DNA from: Lycorma delicatula
Taxonomy: Eukaryota; Arthropoda; Insecta; Hemiptera; Fulgoridae
NCBI RefSeq assembly: GCF_047948215.1
Contig: NC_134456.1
Span: forward strand, 198,536,034-198,600,033
Direction of reading: 5' to 3'
Length of the DNA: 64,000 nt
Under the pieces are notes generated by a model that searched no databases, was not told where the DNA came from, and saw nothing but the letters and a program-made list of their open reading frames with translations. The translations under genes and the position numbers were made by a program. Below, in pieces: positions 23,431 to 35,985 of this stretch (positions are counted from its first letter, which is position 1; each line of letters opens with the position of its first letter).

Positions 23431-24990
23431 GCCTTCACAGTAGAACTTCTGTCGGAGTTTGGGTCATTATCCTAAGTGCCTTTAAAGAAACATCGATTTA
23501 ATTCAAGGAATCTGCAATAGATTTGGCTGTCAAAGCCTTTATTTGAAGAGTCGCATTGGCCTTCTTCTACAGTTGGGCCATTTCTCTTAGTTCCCCCCGC
23601 ATTTCCATTAACTCAGTTTGTGTCAGTTCTACTGAAGGACACTCAATTAATTCTTCCACATCTGACGCGTCGATTCCCAAATCTACTTTGAGTCCCATTT
23701 CAACGACTTCGTGGGTGATTTTATCGTCTTCTTCAGCAATGTCTGAATTTTCTGGGTAATTCTGTCATCATTTCTTTTGGACCTTCTAAACCAGAAACAA
23801 ACTGCGGACACAGTTTTCTCCAACAAGGATTCACGGGTTGTTGGTTTAACTTCGTTCCAACAATGAGCGATTTTTTTACTGCGTGTAAGATGTTGTAATT
23901 TTTCCGAAAACCATTTAGTGTTAATGTTTCATCTGCACTAGTAGCTTCTACTGCTTGATTAATAGTGCGACTTAAATACAGCCGTTTGAAGTTACTACTG
24001 TCTGATTACTGTCTTCTCCATAGGTTGTAGTAAGCTGGTTTGGTATTTGGAAGCAAGAATTTGACATTTACATTTGAATTAAGATCATATAATGTAGTTG
24101 GATGACCTGGTGCATTACCCAACATGAGGAACAGTTTAAATTCCAGATTATTTTCTTGGCAATAATTTTCACCGACTGGAATAAAATTATATACAAACTA
24201 CTTGTGAAATGAAGCTGATGTGACCCATGCTTTTTTTGTTCCAGGTATTTCTGTATTGTTGATTCCCTTGAAAGCCCTTCAGATTTTCCGACTGGTACAC
24301 CAATAACTGTTTCAGCTTACCGTCTCCTGAAGCATTGCCATAAAGTAGCAACGTTAGACGATTTTCACAAATTTTAAAACCCGGTACTTTTTTTTCTTCT
24401 GTTGCAATAAAGGTTCTGGAAGACATCTTCCAGAAACTTCTAGTCTCATCAACTTTGAAAATCTGACGAGAATCATAGCCTTCTTTTTCAATAATTTTTG
24501 CCAGAACCGGTTGTCAGTCTTTGCTGCTTCATGATCGACGCTTGCAGACTCTTTTGAAGATTAATGGTTTTTCATATTTATCAGTTCCTTAAATCTAGCA
24601 AACCGTCTTGCACTAACCATAAAATCAGTATCATCTTCAGTATCTCCGCAACGTGCTTTAATATCGCGAAAAAGACGTCTTGCTTTGTTTTGAATCACAG
24701 TGCTCAGACTTTGATTTTTCTTATTTTGATTTTGAATCCCAATTGTTAGGTAAGTTCCATTTCCTCCACATCGGTAGATCGGGACTGATCATTGCACATA
24801 TAATCAAGAATTTTTTGTTTGCTTTTAAGAATTGTTGCAGGTGTTGAACGAGTGAGGTAACGAACTCGACAAATTAAAGCAACCGAATCACCATTTTCAG
24901 AACGCTTTTTTTGTCCAATTTTGTTTCTATTGGTATTTATTTTTTTGTGTTTGCTGCTTTCGGTGACTCCACTCTCATTAATGTTCGTTT
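23431..24990 (-). pseudogene. Tigger/pogo-family transposase, decayed
   Basis: Read on the minus strand with frame changes, the order is that of a Tigger transposase. A Psq-type helix-turn-helix (GDSVALICR...STPATILKSKQKI, about 24800-24890) is followed by a CENP-B-type DNA-binding domain (ARRLFRDIKAR...FARFKELI, about 24570-24680). The DDE nuclease follows, with KVDET at 24442-24456, then SRTF.ATEEKKVPGFK and LTLLL.GNASGD (24187-24430). Next come an NAPGHP block (24102-24116) and QPM near 24020. An acidic C-terminal segment with DVEELIE lies at about 23560-23760. The second catalytic position reads Gly (LMLGNAPGHP) and the third Glu (QPMEK), and there are several stops and frameshifts, so it is inactive. 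Intact relatives cut and paste DNA at TA sites. The plus-strand frame at 23556-23759 is a shadow of it. No terminal inverted repeats were found. Confidence 0.95.
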
Positions 24991-25726
24991 ATTTTCCATA
25001 TTTATAATTAATTAATGACGAAACACACAAAGCTAATAGAAAATAAAATGAAAAGTCTACCTTCAAACCGAAACTTCTCACAATTGTGAAGAATCGTTTT
25101 ACAATTCTAATTGTTATATTTTCTTAAATTTTTTAATAACCTTCTATAAAGGTTTACTAATTTGTTAAATTAACACAAGAATCTGCTAAAATAGGTGCGT
25201 TTTAAAATATAAACATAACATTATAAAGATGTTACCGTGATTATATGACAGAAAGAAGATATTTTGTCGGTTTATTAGCAGCCAAGAACAAACATAAGAT
25301 GTTTGAATTAAAAAAAAAGAAAGACTAATCGAAAAAAGAACGAATAAAAACAAAAGTTTCCGGCACGATTACGTTTTAAAACTTAATACGGTTGCGAACT
25401 TAACACAACTGTGCACTACCTAACCACATAATCAACAAACGAAGCAATAATGTCTTACGTGGCAGTGACGACTGACTCATTTATGAACTATGTACAAATT
25501 CGTTTCCGGCGAGTCTCTCGCATAAACAACAGCCGAAACCGTACGAATTACTGAACGGTAAGACTATGCACTCTTTGGACTAAATATTTTTAAAACAAAC
25601 AAATAAAAATTGTTCGTAATGAATATACCCATAAATATAATCCTCTTTCATTGATGTGTCGATGCGATATAAAAAAATATTTTTAACAAATTAGTGATGA
25701 CGCAAGTCAGGGAGGGACTACTTAAC
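24991..25726. other. Flank of the Tigger remnant, unannotated
   Basis: Probably includes the 5' untranslated part of the transposon, but no inverted terminal repeat is recognisable. 25360-25560 is less AT-rich than average and lacks an open frame of note. Confidence 0.4.
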
Positions 25727-26001
25727 CCACCGGGTTGGTCTTTTAACGCGTCTTCGCAAATCAGCTGATTTCGAAGTCGAGAGTTACAACGTTCAAATCC
25801 TAGTAAAGGCAGTTATTTTTACACGGATTTGAATACCAGATCGTGGATAGTGGTGTTTTTTGGTGTTTGGGTTCAATTAACCACACATCTCAGTAATGGT
25901 CGACTTGAGACTATACAAGACTACACTTCATTTACACTAATACATATCATCCTCTGAAGTAATATTTTACGGTGATTCCCGAAGGCTAAACAGGAAAAAA
26001 A
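25727..26001 (+). mobile_element. tRNA-derived SINE (family 2), near full length
   Basis: The head has an A-box-like 'ggttggtcttttaacgcg' at 25733-25750 and a B-box-like 'gttcaaatcctag' at 25792-25804. A body of about 190 bases follows and ends 'ggctaaacaggaaaaaaagg' near 26001, where the A-rich run may be the tail. The head matches the minus-strand fragment at 54841-54906 ('cgcaaatcagc.gatttcgaagtcgagag'). Intact copies are polymerase III transcripts mobilised by a LINE. The minus-strand frame 25921-26106 is a shadow. No clear target-site duplication. Confidence 0.8.
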
Positions 26002-29000
26002 GGAACTCAAAATTACATGGCAGTTATACGTTGTCAGTTCAAGAAGTTTAAGGCTTCTGACCATTATGTGTTTATTTTTAACATCTTCGATAAACAGATT
26101 CAACATCGTTTGAATGATACAGAGGAAACCTGATTGTAATTTCCGTTCTTACCCATTTATCACAACCTTCAAAATATTACACAGAGTAATAAATAGCATT
26201 ATTATTCTTTTAGTAAAATTTTTGTATTTCATTACGATGCGTATTTAATTTTTGTATTTACGATGCGTATGCATCGTGACATGAAAATGTTAAATTATCT
26301 TCTTAAAGTTATGAAGATGAAATAGTTTATATATTTTTTTTAAATTAATGGTGGTTCAATACATTTTATATATTTTTACTGAATTAATATTTTTATCTTG
26401 AATATTGCTTAATTAACTCATTGCGTGCGCGCGTGTGTGTTTATAGAAGAGAGATAAGCTTATTTATATCCGTAGTTATGATGTTTTTTTAATGAAAGTA
26501 AAAAATAAATTAATCAGATATTACGTACGTACTTTATTGGAGACAAGTTTGTCGCTACTTATGGTGTAGATATTATTCGGAGAGACCAATGTTCACTCGC
26601 GACCGACTTTTAGTTCTCTTATCTTAGCTGGTGTGTAGGGAATGGCGACGGCTTATAGATAATATTGTAGATAATAATTTAAACTTCACTGACTGGCTTG
26701 TTCTATGCTACCAAATAAGATACGTTTTCTAATATTTTCTAGTACGGATTATCTCGCTGTAACAAGCTATGTACGATTTTAAGTTTTTCTTGTAAAATAA
26801 TATACTCTGCTTAATCGTATATTATTTTATAATATACTTTGTATGATTTTATGTAACGTATGTATTGTATTGTTTTTAACTTATTTTAACTCAAAATTTT
26901 ATTTTAGTTTTTTAAAAAGTTGAATAACGATATTCCGTTAATTATACCCGCATTTTATTTTTTTTTTGAGAGTTCCGTAGAATTTAATTTTTAAGGTACC
27001 AACCTCAACTTACCTCTTCCTGCGTGGAGTCGGCTGAACGAATTATTGTTCACTTTCAATTTCTTTCGCTGTTTTATGATGAGCAAGGGTTTTTTTAGGA
27101 ACCTTTATTTTGTTTTGTAGTATTCTTAGTATATGTTGGAAAAGAAATTGTGGAATAAATTAAGAGTACGTAAACCAGTCAATGTTCGAAGCGTTTTAGT
27201 CGCGGAAGGCGATCGTTGCACGAAGAGGAGCCTTGAATTATCGTAAGAATAAAACGATTAAGACTACTTAAAACATAATAAAAAAAAAATCCAGGCTGGC
27301 ATACGGGTATGACTTCGTTGTTAGATAAACAATTATAAATGTTCTCTTCAAATTCATTAATTTCGATCGCTAATAAAAAAAATTAGTTTAGTGGTTGTCA
27401 TGAATAAATATATTCATCGTAAGACGTAAAGCTGTAACGTAAAGACGAAGCTGTTGAACGTTTCTGCAAAATAATTTTTTGTAATAAAGTAAAGCTTTGT
27501 TGTTTAAACGTTCCAAGCATTTAAACTGTAATAAAATGTTATACGATATTATGAATTTAATATTTTATTTGTGATTTTTTAGCACTAACTATTTTTATGT
27601 AGCCGTTTTATTATCTATATTAACCTCTCTTCCACTGTTAAACACCATTCTAAAGTGAAGAACCAAGGTACGCCGAATAAAATAATTTGTATAAAAAGGA
27701 TTAGTAAACGTTACGTATTGGAACCAGTTGGAGATTTAAACTGCGATTGTATTCTGTAATAAAGTGTTCAATTTTGCATTGAATTGAAGGAAAGCTTTAT
27801 TACTTTAAAAAGCGTAAAAATGATGAATTTTTTTTTTAATTCGGTGTCCTTGTTAAATTGGCTACTGAAGTTTCAGTATAAAATGAAGTCGCATTTGACG
27901 TCACAATGATTCAATTTCGGTTACTCTTCTAATCCTTTATTGCAGTATCTTAATCGTTAAAATTCGTACAGTAATGTAATTTCCGTTTATGGATAATGTT
28001 CCTCCGACATTCATGACTAAGATTTTCTGTTACCAGTTTTTGGTCCGTTCATATTACCTATCTGCCTTTTTCGTCAATTTGATTTTAATAATCCGTTTTA
28101 TTCGCTTAGTATTTAAGTTTCATAATTATATCTACGTTGCATTTCGTAACTGTATTACAAATACGAGCTACAATAATCAGGTTATTTGTAAGTAGAAAAA
28201 CAAAATTCTAAAAAAAAGTGTAATTGAATTTATGTAATTTAAAATTACTTATGTAACTTCAGAATCTCGTATCGTTCGTAATTTTTATCCGTTTTTTTTT
28301 TTTTTGTTATCTATTAAGTTTTTAAAATCAGGATTTTGATTTTCCTTATTCAGGCAGTGGTAGATTATAGAGCCACCAATTGTATAGGAATGTATATAAA
28401 AGCGTAAGCTATTATATTGCGACTGATATAGCGCATTCAACTCATCACTGATCATTCTTTTTCGAAGAAATTTGTGTGTGACGTAATAACTAGTTTAGGT
28501 CTAGTTTCATCGAAATTGGTCTTATTGTAAGCAATGATTGAGTAATTAATGCTTACACTAAAGCTGATTTAAAAAAAATCTGTATAATACATTTCATATT
28601 TATTGTGATTTATTTTTTAATAGACGGGCCTCTTAACATTAACTTGTATATACTAGAACGTCTACGTCTGTTATTATTACTACAGTCGCACGCCTTTTCG
28701 TTCCTTGAACATTACTGTGAAGTATGTAATATTTAATATTGCTTTATTTTATTAATTTACTTATTTGATGTACGGGGTGTAATAAAATAGTAGCTATTCC
28801 TACAGTACTTTAAATATGTTTTTTAAAATTTTAAATAGTTTGTTACCAGTCTCCAGTAACCAATATTATTATGTTCAAATACTAAATCCAAGCCGGAAGC
28901 ATATAGTAAAGTCATCTTAAAATTCACGTTATCTTTCCGTCTAACCTACCATAATGTAGGAAAAAGTGACAGCATCCGACCGATTAGTGATTATTTTCTG

Positions 29001-29225
29001 GGATTCTTTATTTTTTGGTCGTATTGTGTTATTTTAAAATTATTTTTGTTTATTATACTACAATTTAATAAAAAAAACTTTCTTAAAAAAAGTAAATATA
29101 TCTACTGATTTTTTTACTGTGTAATGATTTATATAATTACCAAAAAAAAAAAAAAAAAATAGCTATAAATAAATTTTTCAGTTCTTCATCGTTGAATAAT
29201 TATTTCATGTAAAAATAATCCGTGG
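26002..29225. other. Unannotated AT-rich sequence (3.2 kb)
   Basis: No gene recognised. A short direct repeat of 'tttacgatgcgtat'-like sequence with the palindrome 'cgatgcgtatgcatcg' lies near 26233-26278. A hydrophobic 68-codon frame at 27989-28195 looks incidental. An A17 run lies at about 29143-29159. Confidence 0.45.
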
Positions 29226-29395
29226 ATATTCATGGTGGAGGATTAGCGTCTCGGCCTTTCATCCGAAGGTTCCTGGTCAGGCATGACATTTTCTATATGC
29301 TACAAATTTCAATTTTCATATTCCCACATAAAAGCTTTTTGTGTGTGAGCTTCTGTGGTGATTAAATTCTTCCATCAAAGTTAATAGTAAACTAT
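29226..29395 (+). mobile_element. tRNA-derived SINE (family 1), B box deleted
   Basis: Starts near 'ggtggaggattagcgtctcg' and shares 'cctttcatccg' with the copy at 15446. It then runs 'ggttcctggtcaggcatgaca...tgctacaaa', shared with the copy at 51295. The B-box segment between 'ggttcctg' and 'gtcagg' is missing, which fits a deletion inside the promoter. Decayed and inactive. Confidence 0.65.
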
Positions 29396-29830
29396 TTAAT
29401 CGTGAATTTATCATTGTAGTTGAAACATTATTCATTTTCGATCCATTTTTTTTTAATCTTAGTATAAAAAGTTGGAATTTGAAACTAATTACGTTTCTAT
29501 ATAGTTTGGTGATCAGATGGAATACACCGTTTGAGGATTAGTTTATCTCTTTAGTCTTGTGTACATTTTGAAAATTGATTATTTTTAGGTTGTAATAATA
29601 TTTTGAAATCTAGTAATTGTAATATGCTGAATTTTTCAGTTTTAGCAATGTAATTAATTCAGTTGCTGATCGTTGTGTAGGTTTATATTTGGTCTGGAAA
29701 GGTTTCGTAGTGGTTAAGTTAACTATAAGGTTATGTGGTTATTGAATTGCTACGAACAAAAATATTTAGTGACGAATTTCGCAAAACTTGATGATTTAAT
29801 TGCATAATTAACATGTTTACAAGTGAAGCG

Positions 29831-29835
<5 letters not shown>
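29396..29835. other. Unannotated AT-rich sequence
   Basis: Nothing recognisable. Confidence 0.45.

Positions 29836-29873
<38 letters not shown>
29836..29873. repeat. Microsatellite (TA)19
   Basis: Uninterrupted TA dinucleotide run of 38 bases. Confidence 0.99.
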
Positions 29874-29877
<4 letters not shown>

Positions 29878-29884
29878 CCCCAGA

Positions 29885-30400
29885 TTAACATAATTTTTTC
29901 TACCTTGTACGAAGTAAAAGGAAGTATTGTGATCGCGAAAATTTTCAGCTTTTAGATTTCAACGGAAATATCCATTTAGACCAGTCCTGAATCCATTTTG
30001 ATTAATTTCAAAACGATTGCCGTAGGATGTTAAAATTTGTATTTAGGACTGTTGAAATATCTAGTTGTGCACCTCCCCTTTTGATTACAATCGACTCGAC
30101 CAACAGTGCCCAAAAAATTGAATTTTGGACTTTTTCTTAACTGCACTAGTAAGTCCCCATTGAGAACTTTTCAACGATAGGTCATAAATCGTACTTATTT
30201 TCATTGGTTCCAAAGTTTTAGCCAAATAAAATTTTAATTATGGAATTATTTGGGTCTTCCAAGGGGAAGACACATCGGTTCGAATCAGACTTCATCTTTT
30301 TTTTTAACTTTTTCTTTTTAATTTAAATACATTGATTTATTAATAATTATCAGCCTCCGATTGTTTTACGATAAATAATAATAAAAAAAAAATCGGAAGT
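29885..30400 (+). repeat. Probable interspersed repeat ending in a tRNA-like B box
   Basis: This stretch has more complex sequence than its flanks and the texture of a transposon body: 'ggaagtattgtgatcgcg', 'agttgtgcacctcccctttt', 'ttttcattggttccaaag'. It ends with 'acatcggttcgaatcagact' at 30272-30291 followed by a T run. The B-box-like motif near the end and the poly-T suggest a SINE or another pol III-type junction in it. No second copy is in the window, so the repeat status is inferred. Confidence 0.4.
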
Positions 30401-32507
30401 TATTAATGAAATAAAATTTGATGTACTTTTCATTTTTTAGAAAAAGATGTGTCTGTAATTTAATAGATCTACACGGAAGTCATGTAGTGTCCACGTCAGA
30501 TTTTTTAAATATTTAATAAAACATGTTCATATTATCGTATTAAATATATATCAGGTGTTTAATTCAGATCTGGTACCTCAGTTAATTGATTTTTCCTAAG
30601 TGAATTTCCTCATGCGGAAAAACTACCAGGAATTATGACTACTCAGTTTTTTCTATAATAGAACTGTTAGTATTACTGTGAATTGCATATACATTTTATT
30701 TAACTATTATTATTTCATAAACTTAAAAATTATATATATATTTTATTTTTTTTGTAAAACGGTATTACGTTAAAAATTCAATTTGTGTTCTTTGTTATTA
30801 CAAATGTTTGACAAAATTAAGTATGTCTACATTCCAGTATACTCTCCTCCGTTATGGTACAAAACAAATTACGCTTGAATGAATGTATTGAACTGCCTGG
30901 GTTTTATGTGAGCGCGTACATACCTGCGTTAAATCCATAGTTTTCTTCTGTTTAAGACCAAAAATAGATTGTATTGTGTTGAATAATTCTTGCAGAAAAC
31001 TTTCTAATTTATGTATGGATGCGTGTAATGGTAAAATTTTTTTATAGTTTATATTTTTTTTGAAGAAGAGTTGTTAACTTTTCATTGTTTTATAAGAGCT
31101 GCACACTCCATGCAAACTTCTATTTAAAATTTTTTTTTAAATTATAAGATTTCCTCTATAGTTCAGCTATTTTTATACCGGTTTCGATTGTGATCGTGCT
31201 TTTATATATGCGTGTGTTGCCGATTTGTAACAATTCATTTTAAACTATCATTACTGTTTTTTGTTTTTTTTTTCAGTTTTAATCCATTTAGATGTGTTTA
31301 AGGAAAATAGGTTCTATACATTTAGAATAAGTATACATCGCTTCTACGAATGTAGATTCATTTTGCGTAATTTAAAATTGTACAAAAAAGTATTCTTGCA
31401 AGATTCTTTCCTCTTATAACATTTATATTTATTTATAAATGCACATACAAAGCAAACGTTACATCACGTAGGTAACATGCATCGCATTAAATTGTTTGCT
31501 AGAAACCTGGTTATTAAATAACTTTTATACATTAACAGAATTCTTAGGCTTTTTTTAATAATAGAGTCCTTGTAGCATACATACAATTTAGAGTTGTATT
31601 TTTCCGATGGTTTATCGTGGAAAAATTGAAAGTTGTTTGGTAGAAAATTTGGATAAAACCTAGTAAATATTCGCAGTAATTCTGGTTTTGTTGTTTAATC
31701 GATTGTGTACGCTATATTTCACAACTGTAATTGATATTGTAAGAAGGCACATTTTAGATGGGTGGGTAAACCAAAATGCATTTTTCAGTATCTTCAACTA
31801 AATTTTCGCATAAAATCCTGGAGCTAAGCCTTCATTTATAATAAATCTTAATAAGTATTTATCTAAATAAAACAAGCTATACGTTTCGCGAGAAAAATTC
31901 ATCCTGGTATACATATGAATGACCATTTCGATCACATTAAGCAATTTTGACCGAAATGTCAAGGTGAAGTTAGTGATTAATGGTATGTGGAGTAAATAAT
32001 TATAACACATCAATGTTCCTGAGGATGAATTACTAGAGCTCGAACATACTATTAAAGATTATTGGTAAGTGTAAACTGTTATATAAATAAGTTTTCATTA
32101 AAAGCAAAGAAATATTTTGCGTGTGTGTTTTGTTATTGTATAAAGTAAAAAGCTATCTGTGGGTTATATTGTAAATTAAGAATGGACTATGATAATGTTA
32201 ATCCATTTGTTTTGAAATATAAAAAGTATATTAAGAAGTAAATTGTCTTGAAACAAAATCGTTTTTAGCTTGTGTTAAAATTGTACATCTGCTACAATTT
32301 TCATTATTTTAACAACTCTTTCCGAATAAAAAATTATGTTATTTCTGTTTATTATTTTGCCTGTGCTGTAATAAATAATATATATAAAAAATAAGATGTA
32401 GTAATATTATTACATATATTTTTTATGTAATTCTAGTTTAGTTGTACGTAGGGGTATATGATAATAGGTATTTTAGTTACCGTTATGTACGGGATATTTT
32501 TAACGTT
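30401..32507. other. Unannotated AT-rich sequence (2.1 kb)
   Basis: No gene or repeat recognised. The 71-codon minus-strand frame at 31798-32013 has no recognisable domain. Confidence 0.45.
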
Positions 32508-32690
32508 AAATTTCCCTGCAGCCCGCTCGCATGATTGGACGGACATTGGACCATCCCTACGTTCCTGTCCTTGAACCCGACAGAAATCAACCGTCGTCTG
32601 CCTTTACTTCAGCAGTCGCCTCTTTTCTGCTAAAGTTTCATATTATAAATAGTATATCGTCTTACCCTTTGTTGTAGCTTTATAATTTTT
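32508..32690 (+). other. Possible coding exon, about 58 codons open
   Basis: A GC-richer stretch (32520-32640) is preceded by an acceptor-like 'tttccctgcag' ending at 32520. It is open in the frame beginning P-A-R-M-I-G-R-T-L-D, with a soluble, proline and serine containing composition unlike the AT-driven frames nearby. The frame stops at a TAG near 32679. No clear donor site follows, so it would have to be a last exon or a fragment. I do not recognise the protein. It could equally be a transposon remnant. Confidence 0.25.
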
Positions 32691-32989
32691 ATTATGCTAG
32701 TTTACTGCTGGAACTATATTTCATCCGGAATCAGGTTTTGACTCTTATTTCCCATATGCAGTTGAATTGATTGTAAGTATTTTAACTATTTTTTTTACCG
32801 ACTTATTAAATGACTTCTTGAAAAATAATCTTTTAAGGAGCGACTACCAATTACTTCTAAGTAAGTTACGTAACGTAAAGAAACGTGTGACAACATTGCA
32901 TTAATATTGTTTATGTTTATTGATCATTTTATCTAAAAAAAATCGTAAAAAAAAGTTAAAGTGTATGTTGTAAAATATTTTTTTTTTAA
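32691..32989. other. Unannotated AT-rich sequence
   Basis: Nothing recognisable, except that 32870-32890 ('aaagaaacgtg') weakly extends the left arm of the inverted pair that follows. Confidence 0.4.
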
Positions 32990-33535
32990 AGTGTTATTTA
33001 GTCGAGTTATTTTTCAAACATATTCTTAAAATGACGTTGTTATTGTTTTTCCCCCTATATAACAGTAGTAATGCATGTTTATTTGCTGTTAACAATAAGG
33101 ATCATTAATGATGCATTTTATTAATTTTCAGTTGTTTTTTTTTTTTAAGTTGTTTAAATTCGATTTTAAATCTGTATTGTAGTTGGGTTTTGAGGAATTT
33201 TGATCCAAAATAATTTAACTTTTTTTTTTTTTTTAATTTTTCCTGAAATACCATTCACAATCTAGGCAGAATTAAAATATTTTATTACTTTCGGTAAATT
33301 ATAGTATGAAACGAACCTGAACCCATTTCCTCCTTAGTTTGTCCACATCGTTATTCTGTGATTGTTAATAACTACAGCTTAACATTATTGGATAAAAAAA
33401 ACTCCAATTACTTAATTCTTAGCAAATATAAATAATTCATCCATTAATATTTTATACTATTTATTCAGAGTTATTTGAATTAGGACGAAAAGGATTCTCG
33501 ATTCCTTGAGCGGTAGTTGTTTTTGTTTGTTCGGT
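32990..33535 (+). repeat. Large inverted pair, left arm
   Basis: Matches the reverse complement of 35986-36545 along its length with many substitutions and small indels. Paired landmarks include 'caaacatattcttaaaatga', 'gaaataccattcacaatct', 'gtttgtccacatcg' and 'aaataattcatcc', the second group seen in reverse complement in the right arm. No coding region. The divergence points to an old event. Confidence 0.88.
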
Positions 33536-34847
33536 GACGTGACAATTCAGTTAATTTGCAACTACTTTTTTTATTCTGTGTCTTTCCAAAACTAAGTTTC
33601 TTAAATTTTTAAACCGAAGCAGTTGATAATTTCAAATAGAGGAACATATTTTAACGTAAAAAAGTTCTTAACAGCACAGATGGCGATCACAACAAATCGG
33701 TTAATTTAGTAATATTAAAAAACAAAATCGTCTTTCTAGTAGACTATACTTCCGTTTAAATTTTTTACTGATCTGTTTCAAGTAGGGTTATAACGTAAAA
33801 ATAGATTTTATTTAAAACTACTTTTAAAAACTGAAGAAAAATTATGTAATTTATTTTTGGGTACTAAAAAGGCGCCTACATTATAAAATCGTTATCATGC
33901 TAGAGCGTATTTTTTACACGATAACGCCTTAAAGAATTATCTGATCGTCATAAAAATTTTCTATACGTTAAAAATGTTTCTACGTATTTAATGTAGAATA
34001 TTTTTGTTCGTGGTACTTTGTATGCATCTTCATCTACTGTTTCAGTTTCAAAACGACCTTACGTTAGATGTTTTTCTAAATTAAAATATAATTTATTTAA
34101 TTTCACTTAATTTCCTATTTTATTTCATCTTTTATTTGAATTCTGGTCTATTGATATATAAAAATAAAAAAGTAATACGGTTTTTGAATCGTTTACAATA
34201 CACGGATTTAAGTCAAAAGATTTCGGTTTTTAACTTTAAAGATTACTCGTGAAATTAATCACGAGGAATTAAGTTAGAAAATTTATTTTTGAACAATTAC
34301 ATTACAGGATAAAGAAAAATAAATATATAATTTTGTTAAGAATAATTACAATATTGATAACTTATCAAGTGAGCAGACACTATACTATTTTGCATTTCTT
34401 AAAATAAAAAAAAAATTCTGTCGATGATGGCTCTCATCATATTATCATACGTCCTGTAATTATAATTTAATTAAAGAAATCCATCATAATGTGTTTAAAC
34501 TAAATCATTTTTTTAAAGATATTAAAGATTAATTGAAATATAATTACAAGGTTATTTAAGTGATTACATTTATTATCAAACTGATAACAAGTTAGTTCAA
34601 AGTACACTTGTATCATACGGTTCTGATAATGATTACTGCATTAGTACTTAATAAGAAATAAAGCTGTTGTTATTTATATATACGTTAACTGAAACAAATA
34701 AATAATTCTACATGAACCTTTTTCAATTATCTCATTACAAATTATACTTTTCTTTTTTTACTGATATTTTTTCCGCTAATATTTTTATAAAATATAATGT
34801 TAAAAATTTTAGATAAGGTAAAATATTTCATCGTCCAATTATAATTT

Positions 34848-34886
<39 letters not shown>

Positions 34887-35985
34887 GAACTCATCCATCT
34901 CTATTTATATCATATTATTTTAAAGACCATTTTTTATTTGAATTAATACATTTTAATAGAAAAATAATAATAATTTAATTAAAAATTGAATGAATCATTA
35001 CTAATATGAAGCATCGTCATCATATGCTCCCCTACATTATAACTATTAAATGGAATGTACTAGTTTTAAGTCCTAATCGGTTTAACAGCAAAGCGAATCT
35101 GTAATACGGATTTTAGTATTTGTTCTGAACCATAATTTAATAACTAAAATAAATAAAATCTAAATACTAGAGCAATTTAAGATAAATACGTAAATAAAAT
35201 AATAAATTACACACAAGCAAAAATAACTAAAATTCAACCATTAAATTAAAACATAAACCTTAAATAGATCATTACGTTTTTGTCTTCGTCGTAATGTTAA
35301 CAATAAATGGTTATTTTTTCAGTGCTGCCAACAATTAAATAACAAAATGTAAAGGACTGCTTACGTTTTTCCCTATTTCGTATGGGCTGTATTATTATCA
35401 ATACTTTATTTTTGCAATCTGACAATATGACCGAAAAAACTAATCGAATTTGGCTTATTAATAATGACTAGGATATGAAAAGGCTTAAAACTGATGTTTA
35501 AAAAATCTGTAGTACGGTCTAGCGAAAAAATTTTTATTTCTTGACTAACTGAATTTAACGTTCAACTCTATGATTTGCAGGGAGCCCCAAATCAGAATGA
35601 TTCTTATTATTTACTCCTTTAAAAGTAATAACTCAAGCCGTAAATTGAAACTAAAATATTTTGTCCGAAAAATCCCATTAACCTTTAGGACAAAAAGCTT
35701 ATGTTTCATACAACTGTGAAACGGATAAAAATATTAGGTATCGTCCCCAGTTTGTCTTATTTTAAACCAAAACGATGAAATTGGAGTATTGTTGCAATCA
35801 TTAATTTACGAGAGAGCGGGACCACCTGACGTATATTAAAAATTATATTTAGCCCAAATTAGAATAAGAGCTAAAACCAAATAATCCCGCGACTGTTATT
35901 AAAATATTATGAGCCATTAAGGACGTTTTTTCCGGACAACTTTATACGTATTCGAGTAGTGTGTAGCATCATTAGAAAAACAATT
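33536..35985. other. Spacer between the inverted arms, unannotated
   Basis: About 2.45 kb of AT-rich sequence without an open frame that I can interpret. Includes a (TA)n microsatellite at 34854-34882. The stretches 33660-33970 and 35320-35830 look more complex than average and may be transposon remains, but no second copy is present to prove it. Confidence 0.45.
34854..34882. repeat. Microsatellite (TA)14
   Basis: Uninterrupted TA run of 29 bases within the spacer. Confidence 0.98.

Noticed and set aside
23556..23759. 67-codon serine-rich plus-strand frame
   Set aside because: It is antisense to the acidic tail of the Tigger transposase, whose Glu and Asp codons read as Ser and Phe/Leu-type codons on the other strand.
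24187..24426. 79-codon frame starting M-S-S-R-T-F as a host gene
   Set aside because: It is an internal part of the Tigger nuclease domain, flanked by more transposase sequence in shifted frames.
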